64,000 bases of DNA from a virus (IMGVR_UViG_3300032805_000001:1-64000); one strand, 5' to 3'; numbered from the stretch's first letter, positions 26,401 through 33,909 are shown. Numbers and translations: made by a program. Notes: a model not told the origin generated them from the sequence alone.

Positions 26401-26800
26401 CACCGTGATGGAGCGGGTGCCGGTCACCAAGGCGGCCTCCGTCCAGGGTGAGGTGGTGACCCCGGAAGCCAGCAAGGCGTTCGACCCGGACCTCATCAAG
26501 TCCGCCGTCGCCGAAGCGCAGGCACCGCTCCTGGAACGCCTCGACGCCCAGCAGCGTCTCCTCGACGCCATGGCCGACCAGCCCGACCCCCGCGTCGCCG
26601 CCTACCGCGGCGTCGCCCTCACCAAAACTTCAGCCCCGGCGGGGCTGCTGAACAATCCCGAACGCCCGGCGGGCGTCCAGGACGCGGCCTACAGGGCCAT
26701 GCACGACCAGTGGAAGCACAGCCCCGACCCCGAACTTCGCGAAAACGCCCTCGCGTTCCTCATGAAGCACACGGGCCTAAGCCAGAACACGAAAGCATGA
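23426..26800 (+). CDS. HK97-type prohead protease with scaffold-like C-terminal half and internal starts
   Basis: 1124 residues from GTG 23426 behind GGAGGT. Residues 1-110 are low complexity and 110-165 a coiled coil. Residues 184-345 form the prohead protease: candidate catalytic His250 (VQHNGQ), Ser297 (RAFSVGI) and the family end motif AEISLVDRPANRS. The rest looks scaffold-like: a DnaJ-type CxxCxGxG zinc motif near 514, a second Cys4 ribbon (CPKCKG..FCGKCG) and long helices. Two in-frame internal ATGs have strong ribosome sites: 23975 behind AAGGAGG, which gives protease plus scaffold, and 24911 behind AAAAAGGAG, which gives scaffold alone, as in lambda C/Nu3. In the family the protease cleaves scaffold and capsid during maturation. 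Confidence 0.88.
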   Translation: MGSPPGTAPVRGPGGLFAGRTPASGGASGGSSGSGDSTAPQTGQQATGTRTDTTGGGGGGGHADGQQPHDHPPHLPATGTTQQPPATGTTAQPPAQAAPEPRDTPQSRKLEQQIAELRDKLKNVQDRLAGEGTPATESGLIHQQETLDLQIKELEAAAAHLRREAGANPETKATAPHISKEAGMAATATAELTYATFPIEKMEEEDGTLYVYGKATTPDVDSDEQVVDSSWSGSAMKTWFETGPNIRVQHNGQRDPAGSGVKIEIDRDGDGAHWVKAAIDEPIAQRLVKKGHLRAFSVGIAKPVIIRDVTGKARGGIIKGGELAEISLVDRPANRSCYVELAKAAADGHCEFTGKTIGADLLTKGEDTVNVDVPKSASITFSPGDLAKLLGHRRTAEDREQAALTPDVAKRDFDRNVGGGVDRDKIPDADFAGRNRSFPIVTPGDVSDALHSIGRAGADNYDANTLHANILRIARRKGFPVPDSAKKPKKKKEKSMGEPQVTVAEPEEVKGSKCATCNGTGKIRGGHVDCPDCDGGSAPSGGSSEKADLSASAPAGTEATKSDGGDGDAPQLHHDDGDDDDTDSDADAMDKGAAPEKTAVPDMAKKPKIPCPKCKGMNKAKAKFCGKCGTAMAAEKASKPTPGDGVTGEHTEPAPPHREPDGPAIESLEHDAGLPTTPDSSVKADEAMLVAARHKTVGADREMGMLHDLTCAAYDPAAVAKSYDGVDFSAINVATWLDKTLTLAASAPLEQAREAGRLVETAVTLKAIAPDLADELRHEAHKAFRDANPGPAHAPTPTEISAQRFNRPLITDGRAAPSPDQKPPNKAPIHPGHIAAADFHRDLITAGHAADSPDNDSARPEPVPAPEVPGVPSRVYYTRVQRQNAAQAMRSMHDHIAATFPDLCPMHGPGRMGEPPSHARPVPVGVGGPVPHGATKAAEPAPAGPDEFDRAEAEARAARKAAKKQRRELGDAILKGAISVEDAQRRLGLNPDTVMERVPVTKAASVQGEVVTPEASKAFDPDLIKSAVAEAQAPLLERLDAQQRLLDAMADQPDPRVAAYRGVALTKTSAPAGLLNNPERPAGVQDAAYRAMHDQWKHSPDPELRENALAFLMKHTGLSQNTKA

Positions 26801-26839
26801 CGCCGCCACGCGGCGCACCGCACAGAAAGGAGCCGGCCA

Positions 26840-27565
26840 ATGGCCGACCTCCTCGAAGACATCCGCCCTGACGGCACGCCCCAGGCCCCGGATGCCCTCA
26901 GCAACGCGCTCTACGGACGCGCTGCCCAGCCTGTCGACCAGGCTGACATCGCCCGGTACAACACCACCGGCGACGCCCTCAGGTCCGTGATGCCCGACCT
27001 CGTGAAAGGCGCCGGATTCGCCGCCAAGGGCGGCAACCAGCCCCTGTCCGACCCGGCCGATATCACCCTCCGCGCCTCGATGGCCACCACCGAACTCCGC
27101 AGCGCCGTCTACCAGGGCTTCCACGGCAAATCCAGCGTCGTGAAGTCGTTCAACCCGGGCTTCATGTCCCAGTTCGGGGCTCTCCAGACCGCGCTGTCCG
27201 CGCCGAGCGTGGGGGAGCAGGTCGCCCAGGTCCTCGGGCAGGTCAACCCGGACCTCACCAGGTCGTTTACCGCTGGGAACCTCGGTATCGGCTCGGTGTC
27301 CGGTTTGACCCCTTTCAACCTCCTTGCGCCTTCGAGGTTGGTTTATCCGGTTTACACCGTTTACAGGAACAAGTTTCCCCGGCCGGCAGGCCAGGGCGCG
27401 TCCCTGATCGAGCGGCTGTTCACCGGCATCAGCGGCAGCCAGACCGGCGGCCAGTCCGTCAAGGACATCTCCCTGTCCGAACTCGTCGGCGGCTCCAGCT
27501 TCGGCACGTGGCCGCTGAGCCTGCCCGCTGCGGGCAGCCAGACCGAAACCACCATCAACGTCCCT
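26840..27565 (+). CDS. Major capsid protein, exon 1
   Basis: 242 codons from ATG behind GAAAGGAG up to the predicted 5' splice site after CCT (27563-27565); without splicing the frame stops at TAA 27566-27568. Contains capsid-like stretches (PADITLRASMATTELRSAVYQ, PSRLVYPVYTVYRNKFPRP, here split as position ranges about 75-95 and 163-181). It directly follows protease/scaffold, the standard place of the HK97-fold capsid gene. The spliced protein is about 590 residues. Confidence 0.88.
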
Positions 27566-28340
27566 TAATTTGGTAGGGGCCTCGCATCGTGAGGTGCGAG
27601 TGAAAACCGCGAGAACTGCTGGAAAGCCCGAGCCACCTGCCTAGGCCACAACGTGGGGCGAAAGCCCGAGCGTGACGGCTTGAAAACTTAGGCAGCAGAG
27701 GGGTAATCAGCAGCCGAGCCCGCCTGGGACCTCATCCCTTTCGGGCGCTGCCCCTTGAGGCGTCGCATCTCAAGGAAGTAGCGCTCCCGCATCACCAACT
27801 GCTCTGGAGTGAGAGGCCGGCCGGGGATACGTCCCCCCGCTGTCATGGCGGCCTGGAACTCCATCAGCATGAGAGCTTGCGGCTTCTTGAGGATGAGGTA
27901 AGACACGACCTGCTCCATCAGTTCGGCGGCGATCTTCGCCTGCCAACTGATCCTGTATGCCTGCTTGACCATGTTCGCCGTCGGCTTCTTGATCATTATG
28001 TGACGGTCATAGAGCCTGGCCAGATGCTCGATCGACTCACGTTCCGACATCTGGACCTCAACCTTGGCGAAATAGCGCGGATTACCATTCTTGATGTGAG
28101 GCGCTGGCCGTACTCTCTCGATGGTGATCACGCCATCGGCGTCAAGGATTCCGGCTAGGTAAGCCAGGTCTGTGTCTTTAACTGGATACATGCTCTGAGC
28201 ATATACCATGTAAATCCCGACGGGATGGTTCAGAGAGCATGCACGCGGAATCTCAATGAGATTGTGATGTGCTCCGACCTCACGTGAGAGCGTGAGAGAC
28301 CAGCGGAAACGACTGGTCCCGTCATTCCTTGAATGGATGG
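27566..28340 (+). ncRNA. Group I intron interrupting the major capsid gene
   Basis: The ribozyme core is readable by hand. P1: exon CCCT (27562-27565) with GGGG (27576-27579), including the U-G splice pair. P2: CTCGCA/TGCGAG (27581-27600). P3: CCGCG (27607-27611) with CGCGG (28244-28248). P4: CTGCTG with CAGCAG in the Q-like AATCAGCAGCC. P7: GAGCA (28235-28239) with TGCTC (28270-28274). P8: an AATCTC/GAGATT hairpin. P9-type hairpins: CTCACG/CGTGAG and GACCAG/CTGGTC. The endonuclease gene occupies the peripheral P6 region on the opposite strand. The 3' end at G28340 is chosen because it keeps the capsid frame and ends in G; neighbouring G positions are not excluded. Confidence 0.92.
27688..28191 (-). 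CDS. Single-motif LAGLIDADG homing endonuclease, antisense within the intron
   Basis: 167 residues from ATG 28191 (the frame extends to 28350 without support). LAYLAGILDADGVITI (residues 9-24) is the LAGLIDADG helix; a single copy implies action as a homodimer. It would cut intronless capsid alleles and so spread the intron. It is transcribed opposite to the intron and capsid gene, so it needs its own promoter; a TATGCT-like -10 lies just upstream of the start. Its 3' end (stop at 27688-27690) overlaps the ribozyme Q/P4 strand, so those bases serve both the protein and the RNA. Confidence 0.9.
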   Translation of the reverse strand: MYPVKDTDLAYLAGILDADGVITIERVRPAPHIKNGNPRYFAKVEVQMSERESIEHLARLYDRHIMIKKPTANMVKQAYRISWQAKIAAELMEQVVSYLILKKPQALMLMEFQAAMTAGGRIPGRPLTPEQLVMRERYFLEMRRLKGQRPKGMRSQAGSAADYPSAA

Positions 28341-29387
28341 CGAGTAACAAATGTGTACCGCTTCCTCGGAATCACCGAACAGCTCTCGTGGCTGGCCCAG
28401 TTCTCGGGTCAGGGCTACGAGGACATTTCCGCCCTAGCATCCCTGATAATGCTTCAGGAAATGATGTTGGGGGAAGAATATATGCTCATTGCCGGCAGTT
28501 CTTCCACCCTCACCGCCCCCGCTGCGCCGACTGTCACGCGGCGCACTGCTGGGTCGAATGAGACCTCGGTGGGGGCGAACACCTATTACAAGGTGTTTGT
28601 GACGGCGACGAACTTCTTCGGTGAGACGATCGCGTCTGCCGTGGGGGATGCGAGCGCTACGACGGCCGGTCAGGTTGTGGATGTGACGATCTCGCCGGTT
28701 CAGGGTGCGATGAACTACAACATCTACGTGTCCACGCAGTCGTCTGCGCTGACCGCGAATGAGTATCTCGCGGCGTCTGGTGTGGGCGGCACGAAGTACA
28801 CCTTGCAGGGCACCCCGCCCAGTTCGGGTACTACGCCGCCCGCGGCGGATTCGGGTACGGGGGCGAACACCCGGTTCGAGGGTGTCATCCCCACCCTGTC
28901 CGGGCTGTCCGCTGAGGCGGGCATCTACCCGACCTCGCCGACTCCGTGGCAGGCGGGCTACTACAACAACAACGTCCAGACCCACCTGTCCTACAACGCG
29001 ATTTACACGGCGCTGAAGAACCTGTGGCAGTCGACGTCGACGAACCCGGGTGGTTTCCGGGCTGACCCGGCGGAGATCGTCAGCAGCGGTATCGACATCG
29101 CGAACCTGTCCAACGACGTCATCAACCAGGGCGCCGGCACGAACTACCAGTTGTTCATCCAGCAGGGCAACGTCGGTGATGTGACTGTCGGCGCGGCGGT
29201 GAGCCAGTTCCAGAACCCGCTGACCCGCAGCCTGCTCAAGATGGTCGTGCACCCCTGGTACACCCAGGGTAACGCGACGCTGCTCTCTTATCAGCTTCCT
29301 CAGACGTGGACGAACGTCGCGAACGCCTGGGAAGTGTCGACGGTGCAGGACTACGTGTCCATTGAGGCCCAGTTCTCGCTGAACTAG
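28341..29387 (+). CDS. Major capsid protein, exon 2 (with Ig/FN3-like insertion)
   Basis: 348 codons continuing the capsid frame (RVTNVYRFLGITEQLSWLAQ at the junction). About residues 295-395 of the spliced protein are an inserted fibronectin/Ig-like domain (APTVTRRTAGSNET, YYKVFVTATNFFGET, MNYNIYVSTQSSA), a known decoration of actinophage capsids. The end, VSIEAQFSLN, is followed by TAG 29385-29387. That stop overlaps the predicted 5' splice site of a second group I intron, so the true C-terminus depends on splicing. Confidence 0.88.
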   Translation, partial: RVTNVYRFLGITEQLSWLAQFSGQGYEDISALASLIMLQEMMLGEEYMLIAGSSSTLTAPAAPTVTRRTAGSNETSVGANTYYKVFVTATNFFGETIASAVGDASATTAGQVVDVTISPVQGAMNYNIYVSTQSSALTANEYLAASGVGGTKYTLQGTPPSSGTTPPAADSGTGANTRFEGVIPTLSGLSAEAGIYPTSPTPWQAGYYNNNVQTHLSYNAIYTALKNLWQSTSTNPGGFRADPAEIVSSGIDIANLSNDVINQGAGTNYQLFIQQGNVGDVTVGAAVSQFQNPLTRSLLKMVVHPWYTQGNATLLSYQLPQTWTNVANAWEVSTVQDYVSIEAQFSLN

Positions 29388-29650
29388 GGCAAGGTGGCGC
29401 GGCCGGGTGACCGGTCGTGGAAAACGGCACTGTTCGGGGAACCCCTCCACTACGTGGGGAATCCCGAGCTGCGGCGATGCCTGCCGCAGTGTAGAGACTG
29501 TACGTGCCGGATCTGTGTTATGGACGACCGCGCGAGGCATTGCGTGCGGTCGGCCGCAGATCGTGAGACAGGCCGATCTGCATCGATGGCAAAGATGCAG
29601 AAGCGGGCAGAAATGACCCGCTCGCTCACCGTAACGGTGAGAGGTAACAG
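29386..29650 (+). ncRNA. Second group I intron core at the capsid stop codon (Azoarcus-like)
   Basis: No protein call fits here, but a compact group I fold does. P1: ACT (29383-29385) with GGT (29393-29395). P2: GGCCGG/CCGGTC (29401-29416) closed by a GUGA tetraloop. P3: CGGCAC (29425-29430) with GTGCCG (29504-29509). P4: TCGGG (29434-29438) with CCCGA (29463-29467). P5: CCCC with GGGG (29442-29459). P6: CTGCGGC/GCCGCAG (29469-29489). P7: GACTGT (29496-29501) with ACAGGC (29568-29573), one A-G mismatch. P8: GATCTG/CAGATC (29510-29562). P9 hairpins run to about 29641. The GTGTAGAGACT segment is close to the Azoarcus tRNA intron. The 3' end is uncertain; cutting after G29650 would regenerate TAA as the capsid stop. 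Confidence 0.78.
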
Positions 29651-29781
29651 AATGCGCGTGGCCCGTTATCGACGCAACGTTCAGGTATAGCATCTTTAGT
29701 TACGAAGCGCTAGTGAGCCATGCCCCTTGGTACTCAGCGCAGCTATCTGGGCTCCAGAACAGTGACTCCCCGCCTTATTCG

Positions 29782-29837
29782 TAACACCGAACATCGAGTT
29801 AGTGTTATAGTTTCTCCATGAGCGGGCACCCTGCCCG
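29782..29837 (+). promoter_or_regulatory. Putative promoter/operator and leader hairpin
   Basis: In the gap before 29853 lie an inverted repeat TAACAC (29782-29787)/GTGTTA (29802-29807), a TATAGT-like -10 partly overlapping its right arm, and a small hairpin CGGGCA/TGCCCG (29823-29837) just before the Shine-Dalgarno. This AT-richer patch suggests independent, possibly repressed, transcription of the endonuclease gene. No good -35 box was found. Confidence 0.4.
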
Positions 29838-29852
29838 TGAAAAGGGGAAACG

Positions 29853-31286
29853 ATGGGAAGACGGCCCGACCTTGGACGCCGCCAGGAGCGCCAGCAGGCG
29901 TTCCTAGCGGCGTTCGCCGAAACCGGCATCGCCAGCCTTGCGGCCCAGCGGAGCGGCATCCCCGGACCGCAGCACTACAACTGGCTCAAGCGAGACGCCG
30001 ACTATGCCTCGCGCTTCGCTGAACTGCGAGGCAAGACGAGAGAGATCGCCGATCAGAACGCCAGGCCGCACGGCCCGGCACCCGGCACCCGGCAAGGAGG
30101 CAGGCGGCCAGCAGATCGCCTGCACCGCCAGGAATGCTTTCTTGAAGCGATCAGCCACGGACTCAGCATCATGGCCGCAGCACGTGAAACCGGCATGGGT
30201 GCCCCGACTAGCCACTATCAGTGGATTGCCAGCGACGAGAGTTATGCCGAACGTTTCCGTGACCTGTACGAACGTACGACAGAACTGCGTCGCACCAGCA
30301 TTTCACGGACGCTCAGAGAAGTTGCCGCAGTCACCTGGAGCAAGCCGGCCGCCCGGGACCAGTTCAATGCAGCGCAGCGTCGGCGCCGCACAGCGGAAAG
30401 CGGCGCACTGAATGAAACGCACCGGCAAGGGCCGTTCCTTGCGATCATCAGTCAGGGGATACCCCTTCAGGCTGCTGTGCGCGACGCCGGGATCACCAAG
30501 ACAATCCACCGTCAGTGGCTCGCCAGTGACCCCGCCTACGCTGCTGCGTTTCAGCAGGCATACGAGCAGAGTGCCGGACTGCGCACTCGAGTGATCAGTG
30601 AGATGCACAGCCGGGCGTCAGAAGCTCGCTGGGAAGATCCCGATGCTCGCGCAAAGATGAGAGAGCGGCATCGCGAATACTGGACGCCTGAACGCCGCGA
30701 GGAGTTCGCGCAGCAGATGCGTGAACGGTTCAAGAACGACCCCAGGCGGCGCGAGCAGCTTCTGGCGGCTGCTCGCGCCTGGTGGGACCGCCCCGACTCC
30801 CGTGCCATCAACAGCGAGCGAATGAAACGGCTCTGGGCGGATCCAGAGTACCGGCAGAGGTATCAGGCGGCCATCGACAACCCCGAGCGCCGGGAGCGCC
30901 TCAGTGAGGCGGCCAAGGCACAGTGGGCGGCGCTGACGCCAGAGGAGCAGGAAGCAAAGCTCCGCCACATGCGCCGCGCCTTCAAGGGCGGTCACAAGCT
31001 CACGTCCATCGAGTCGGCAGTCATGCTGGCCCTAAACGACCGTGAACTGCCCTATGTCGTACACAAGCAAATCGGCCGCTACATAGCCGACATTCTCATT
31101 CCATCGCTGCACCTCGTCATCGAATGCGACGGCGCGTGGTTCCACGTGCAGCGCCGTTCCAGCGACGAGGAGCGGGATGCAGAGTTGCGGGCCCTCGGGT
31201 TCGCCACGCTCAGGCTCTCCGAAGAGGAGATCAAGGCTCAGGACTGGAGCCGGCTGGACGAGAAGCTCACTGCACTCGCTCAGTAA
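29853..31286 (+). CDS. EDxHD/DUF559-type homing endonuclease with HTH and NUMOD3-like repeats
   Basis: 477 residues from ATG behind AAAAGGGGAAA. Residues 10-230 contain three similar helix-turn-helix units (AFAETGIASLAAQRSGI, AISHGLSIMAAARETGM, IISQGIPLQAAVRDAGI), each followed by a W..SD..YA..F stretch. Residues 240-375 are charged NUMOD3-like repeats with a W..P..R motif. Residues 385-470 are a Vsr/DUF559-fold nuclease (SIESAVMLAL, GRYIADILIP, LVIECDGAWFH). Nucleases of this EDxHD group are known from phages as free-standing or intron-linked homing enzymes. It lies just downstream of the second group I intron and probably mobilises it. Confidence 0.85.
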   Translation: MGRRPDLGRRQERQQAFLAAFAETGIASLAAQRSGIPGPQHYNWLKRDADYASRFAELRGKTREIADQNARPHGPAPGTRQGGRRPADRLHRQECFLEAISHGLSIMAAARETGMGAPTSHYQWIASDESYAERFRDLYERTTELRRTSISRTLREVAAVTWSKPAARDQFNAAQRRRRTAESGALNETHRQGPFLAIISQGIPLQAAVRDAGITKTIHRQWLASDPAYAAAFQQAYEQSAGLRTRVISEMHSRASEARWEDPDARAKMRERHREYWTPERREEFAQQMRERFKNDPRRREQLLAAARAWWDRPDSRAINSERMKRLWADPEYRQRYQAAIDNPERRERLSEAAKAQWAALTPEEQEAKLRHMRRAFKGGHKLTSIESAVMLALNDRELPYVVHKQIGRYIADILIPSLHLVIECDGAWFHVQRRSSDEERDAELRALGFATLRLSEEEIKAQDWSRLDEKLTALAQ

Positions 31287-31295
31287 GAACCGTTC

Positions 31296-31336
31296 GCGAA
31301 ACCCCCTGGAGGCATCCCGCCGCCGGGGGGTTTCGC
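31296..31336 (+). terminator. Strong hairpin after the endonuclease gene
   Basis: Perfect 11-bp stem GCGAAACCCCC (31296-31306) and GGGGGTTTCGC (31326-31336) with a 19-nt loop, 10 nt after the stop. No T-run follows, so it may act as an RNA stability or processing element rather than a true intrinsic terminator. Confidence 0.55.
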
Positions 31337-31358
31337 ATGCAACCCGGAAGGACCGGCC

Positions 31359-31670
31359 GTGCCCATTTACGATGCTGGCTCTCTTGCATTCCAGGGCCCA
31401 ACATCCGTCACGACGTCTCCGACGTCCATCTTCAGCCTCAGCCCTGGTGGCACGGCCCTGACTTCCCCCCGGGACGTGACCGTCATCAACCAGGGCACGG
31501 TGAACACCATCTACGTCGGCGGCACCGCAGTCACCCAGTACTCGGGTGTGCCGGTCGGCCCCGGTTCGCAGCTCACCGTGCAGGGCACTGCTGTGGCCCT
31601 GTCGGCGTGCACGTCGACGAGCACGAGCAATGTGATCGCGGGGCTCGCTTCCGTCGCTTCGGTGGTCTGA
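31359..31670 (+). CDS. Small decoration-like protein, paralogue 1 of 3
   Basis: 103 residues from GTG 31359 behind GGAAGGA. Core VTVINQGTVNTIYVGGTAVT..GVPVGPGSQLTVQG is a small beta sandwich repeated in the next two genes. The position right after the capsid region and the tandem triplication suggest capsid decoration or cement proteins. Confidence 0.6.
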   Translation: MPIYDAGSLAFQGPTSVTTSPTSIFSLSPGGTALTSPRDVTVINQGTVNTIYVGGTAVTQYSGVPVGPGSQLTVQGTAVALSACTSTSTSNVIAGLASVASVV

Positions 31671-31674
31671 ACCG

Positions 31675-32175
31675 ATGGCGATCACGCCTGTCAGTGCGAC
31701 GATCCCCACCGTCATTTTCGTCCCTCCTACGGCTGGGACACCGCACGCCTTTCTGTATAACAGCGGGCCGTCGCCGGTGTATCTGGGCGGGTCCGGGGTG
31801 TCGACGTCGGTGGGGTTCGCGCTGGCAGCAGGCGACAAGATGAACCTTGCCTATAACGGGGGGACGATCTGGGCGATCTCCGGGTATCAGACGGCTTCCC
31901 CGGCGGGGACGGTGATCACTGCGGCGACGACGCTGGGCGGGACGACGCTGACCACTGCGGGGGGGACGGCTTCGACTAGCCAGTTCACTGCCGGTATGTG
32001 GCTGGTGGTTGAGTCTGGGACGCCACGGCAGGAGATCGCCCAGGTGAACGGTACCAACGCGGGTTCGGTGTTCACGAACGGGCCGCTGACGTATTCCCAT
32101 GGGACGGCGAGCACGTTTTCGCAGATCACGTCCGCGCCGGCAGTGGTGAGGACATCCCAGGTTGGGACGACCTGA
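31675..32175 (+). CDS. Small decoration-like protein, paralogue 2 of 3, with extra module
   Basis: 166 residues. Residues about 20-70 carry the shared core (AFLYNSGPSPVYLGGSGVS, FALAAGDKMNLAYNGGTIWA). Residues 78-160 add the module AATTLGGTTLTT...FTAGMWLVVESG...SHGTAS that is also present in the connector, major tail protein and tailspikes. The stop overlaps the next start (TGATG). Confidence 0.6.
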   Translation: MAITPVSATIPTVIFVPPTAGTPHAFLYNSGPSPVYLGGSGVSTSVGFALAAGDKMNLAYNGGTIWAISGYQTASPAGTVITAATTLGGTTLTTAGGTASTSQFTAGMWLVVESGTPRQEIAQVNGTNAGSVFTNGPLTYSHGTASTFSQITSAPAVVRTSQVGTT

Positions 32176-32450
32176 TGATCGAGCCGCTCGGGGTGAGTGT
32201 CGCCGGGACGGCCCCGGTGCTGCTTGCGACTGTCCCGCCGGGGCCGGCGTCGATCGTGATCACTAACGGTGGTACGGCGGCCCTGTATGTAGGCGCCGGG
32301 ACTGCGGCTACCACGGCGAGTGGTGCCCCGGTCCCGGCGTCGGGGGTGGTGCCTTTGGGGCAGTTCTCGTCGTCGACGGCGACGAAGCTGTGGGGGATCA
32401 CCTCGGGCGGCACGGTTTCGGCGGGCGTGTTCATCTCGACGGGGGCGTGA
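32175..32450 (+). CDS. Small decoration-like protein, paralogue 3 of 3
   Basis: 91 residues consisting almost only of the shared core (IVITNGGTAALYVGAGTAAT, GVVPLGQFSSSTATKLWGIT). Coupled to the gene before by overlap. Probably a third version of the same decoration protein. Confidence 0.6.
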   Translation: MIEPLGVSVAGTAPVLLATVPPGPASIVITNGGTAALYVGAGTAATTASGAPVPASGVVPLGQFSSSTATKLWGITSGGTVSAGVFISTGA

Positions 32451-32451
32451 C

Positions 32452-32802
32452 GTGAGCCGCACCGTAACTCTCCCGCCCGGCTGCGCTGGTTTCACCATGC
32501 AGGACGGCACCCAGTACCGGGGCCGTGAAGGCGGCAGCGTCACCGTCACTGACGAGCACGCCCCGCATATTCAGCGGCAGGTCGGCGGGGATGCGGGCCT
32601 GGTCGGATCGGCGGCGTTCCGCCAGTTCGCGGGGACGCGGGACGGCCGCTGGTGCGAGCCATGCCGGTTCTTGGCTCAGCGCTGGTCGGTGGTCTGCCCG
32701 CGCTGTGGCCGGGACACGATTCCCGAGGCGGAGATGCCAGAGCCGCCGAAGGCGGACATGCCGTCAGACTGCGCGGTGATCGCTATGACCGTGGTCGCGT
32801 GA
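32452..32802 (+). CDS. Zinc-ribbon hypothetical protein
   Basis: 116 residues from GTG 32452, right after the previous stop; the longer frame upstream is shadow sequence. N-terminal beta segment (TVTLPPGCAGFTMQDGTQY), then two Cys pairs CEPC and CPRCGRD about 16 residues apart, a probable zinc ribbon. Proteins of this type occur near actinophage capsid genes. Overlaps the opposite-strand gene by 20 bases. Confidence 0.6.
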   Translation: MSRTVTLPPGCAGFTMQDGTQYRGREGGSVTVTDEHAPHIQRQVGGDAGLVGSAAFRQFAGTRDGRWCEPCRFLAQRWSVVCPRCGRDTIPEAEMPEPPKADMPSDCAVIAMTVVA

Positions 32803-33235
32803 GGTTGGCCACCAGGTTTCCGAGCATCTGCTCCTCGGATGGCCCGGTGACGGTCGCCACCTCGGGCTTGCCGGTGATGACGAGGCCTTCGCCAACTGAG
32901 ATGGTGTTCACGCATTCCTCGGCTTCCCAGTCGCCGCCGCAGTGCACCTTGAGCAGCATCGACGGGGCGATGTGCACGAGGACGCCAAGCGCGTCAGCGA
33001 CGTCCTTGACGGTGTAGTCCCGTTCGGCGAGGTTCCCGCAGCGGTTCATCTGCGGGGCGGGCCATGCACCAAGCCCGAAGAGTGACGGGCGTTCCGTGCT
33101 GAAGCTGAGGCAGGAGTAGGGCTCGCTCCAGCCCGGCCAGTCGAATGCGTCGCCGCGGTCGAGCAGGTCCCGCAGGGCGCGGGCGTGGTCTTCCGTCATC
33201 GTGCCGGTGATGTTCACCGTGCGCCAGTTACCCAT
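32783..33235 (-). CDS. Opposite-strand hypothetical protein
   Basis: 150 residues starting MGNWRTVNITGTMTEDHARAL, then DAFDWPGWSEPYSCLSFS and DYTVKDVADALGVLVHIAP, a regular alpha/beta pattern with conserved-looking Trp and Gly. Convergent overlap with the zinc-ribbon gene and head-to-head with the gene at 33268. Resembles phage accessory proteins of unknown role; likely a moron. Confidence 0.65.
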   Translation of the reverse strand: MGNWRTVNITGTMTEDHARALRDLLDRGDAFDWPGWSEPYSCLSFSTERPSLFGLGAWPAPQMNRCGNLAERDYTVKDVADALGVLVHIAPSMLLKVHCGGDWEAEECVNTISVGEGLVITGKPEVATVTGPSEEQMLGNLVANLTRPRS

Positions 33236-33267
33236 CTACTCATCATCAAGCACAGAAGGAGAATCTC

Positions 33268-33909
33268 TTGACGATTTACGCCAGGTCAGACCTGGCCTTC
33301 GTGTCTATTTCCCAGGCTCACGGAGGCTGCGGCCAGCCGCATCGCCGACCCGTTGAGCGTGGGGCACCGGCCAAGCTCTGGGCCTTGACCTGCGGTGGCG
33401 GCTGCGAGGATCATCTTCGCGGCGACCCGCTGTGGTCCACGACTATCTCTGAGATCCCCGAGACCCATGACGAGAAGAACGTCCGCGAGGACTGGGAGAA
33501 GCGTGGTGCCCAGGACCGGGACGCGATCATGCCTGTTCTGCTGGCGAAGCTCGCCGGTGTGGACGTGAGCCAGCTTCCTGAGTCTCTTACCCGGGCGATT
33601 TCTGGTGCGTCGCTGCACATTCCGGGGGTGCTGGAGTGCCCGAAGGGGCATGCGCAGCCGTCTGGGCAGGATTTTTGCGGGAAGTGCGGGGCGCCGATGC
33701 ATGAGCGGGCGGCGACTGGGGTGCTTCCGGTGGCTGAGGTACGCGAGCCGGCGGCTGAGGTGCGTATCCCGGATGCGCCTAAGCGGGAGCTGGCGGACCT
33801 GCATCCGCAGAAGCTGCGGAAGATGTGCCGGGAGCGAGGCCTGTCTGACTCTGGGACGCGACCGGAGATGATCGCCCGGCTCGAGGCGGCGAAGAGGGTG
33901 GCAGCCTAG
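33268..33909 (+). CDS. Zinc finger and SAP-domain protein
   Basis: 213 residues from TTG 33268 behind AAGGAGA. Early Cys/His residues (GGCGQPHRR, CGGGCEDHL), a second Cys4 set (ECPKGHA...FCGKCGAPM, about residues 127-148) and a C-terminal SAP-like helix-turn-helix (LHPQKLRKMCRERGLSDSGT, about 184-203). SAP domains bind DNA or pack against capsid-linked DNA. Position before the head-tail connector suggests a head protein. Role unknown. Confidence 0.6.
   Translation: MTIYARSDLAFVSISQAHGGCGQPHRRPVERGAPAKLWALTCGGGCEDHLRGDPLWSTTISEIPETHDEKNVREDWEKRGAQDRDAIMPVLLAKLAGVDVSQLPESLTRAISGASLHIPGVLECPKGHAQPSGQDFCGKCGAPMHERAATGVLPVAEVREPAAEVRIPDAPKRELADLHPQKLRKMCRERGLSDSGTRPEMIARLEAAKRVAA

Noticed and set aside
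29394-29690. 98-codon plus-strand open frame after the capsid gene
   Set aside because: The region folds as a group I intron core with matching P1-P8 helices; the peptide has no sensible composition and no ribosome site.
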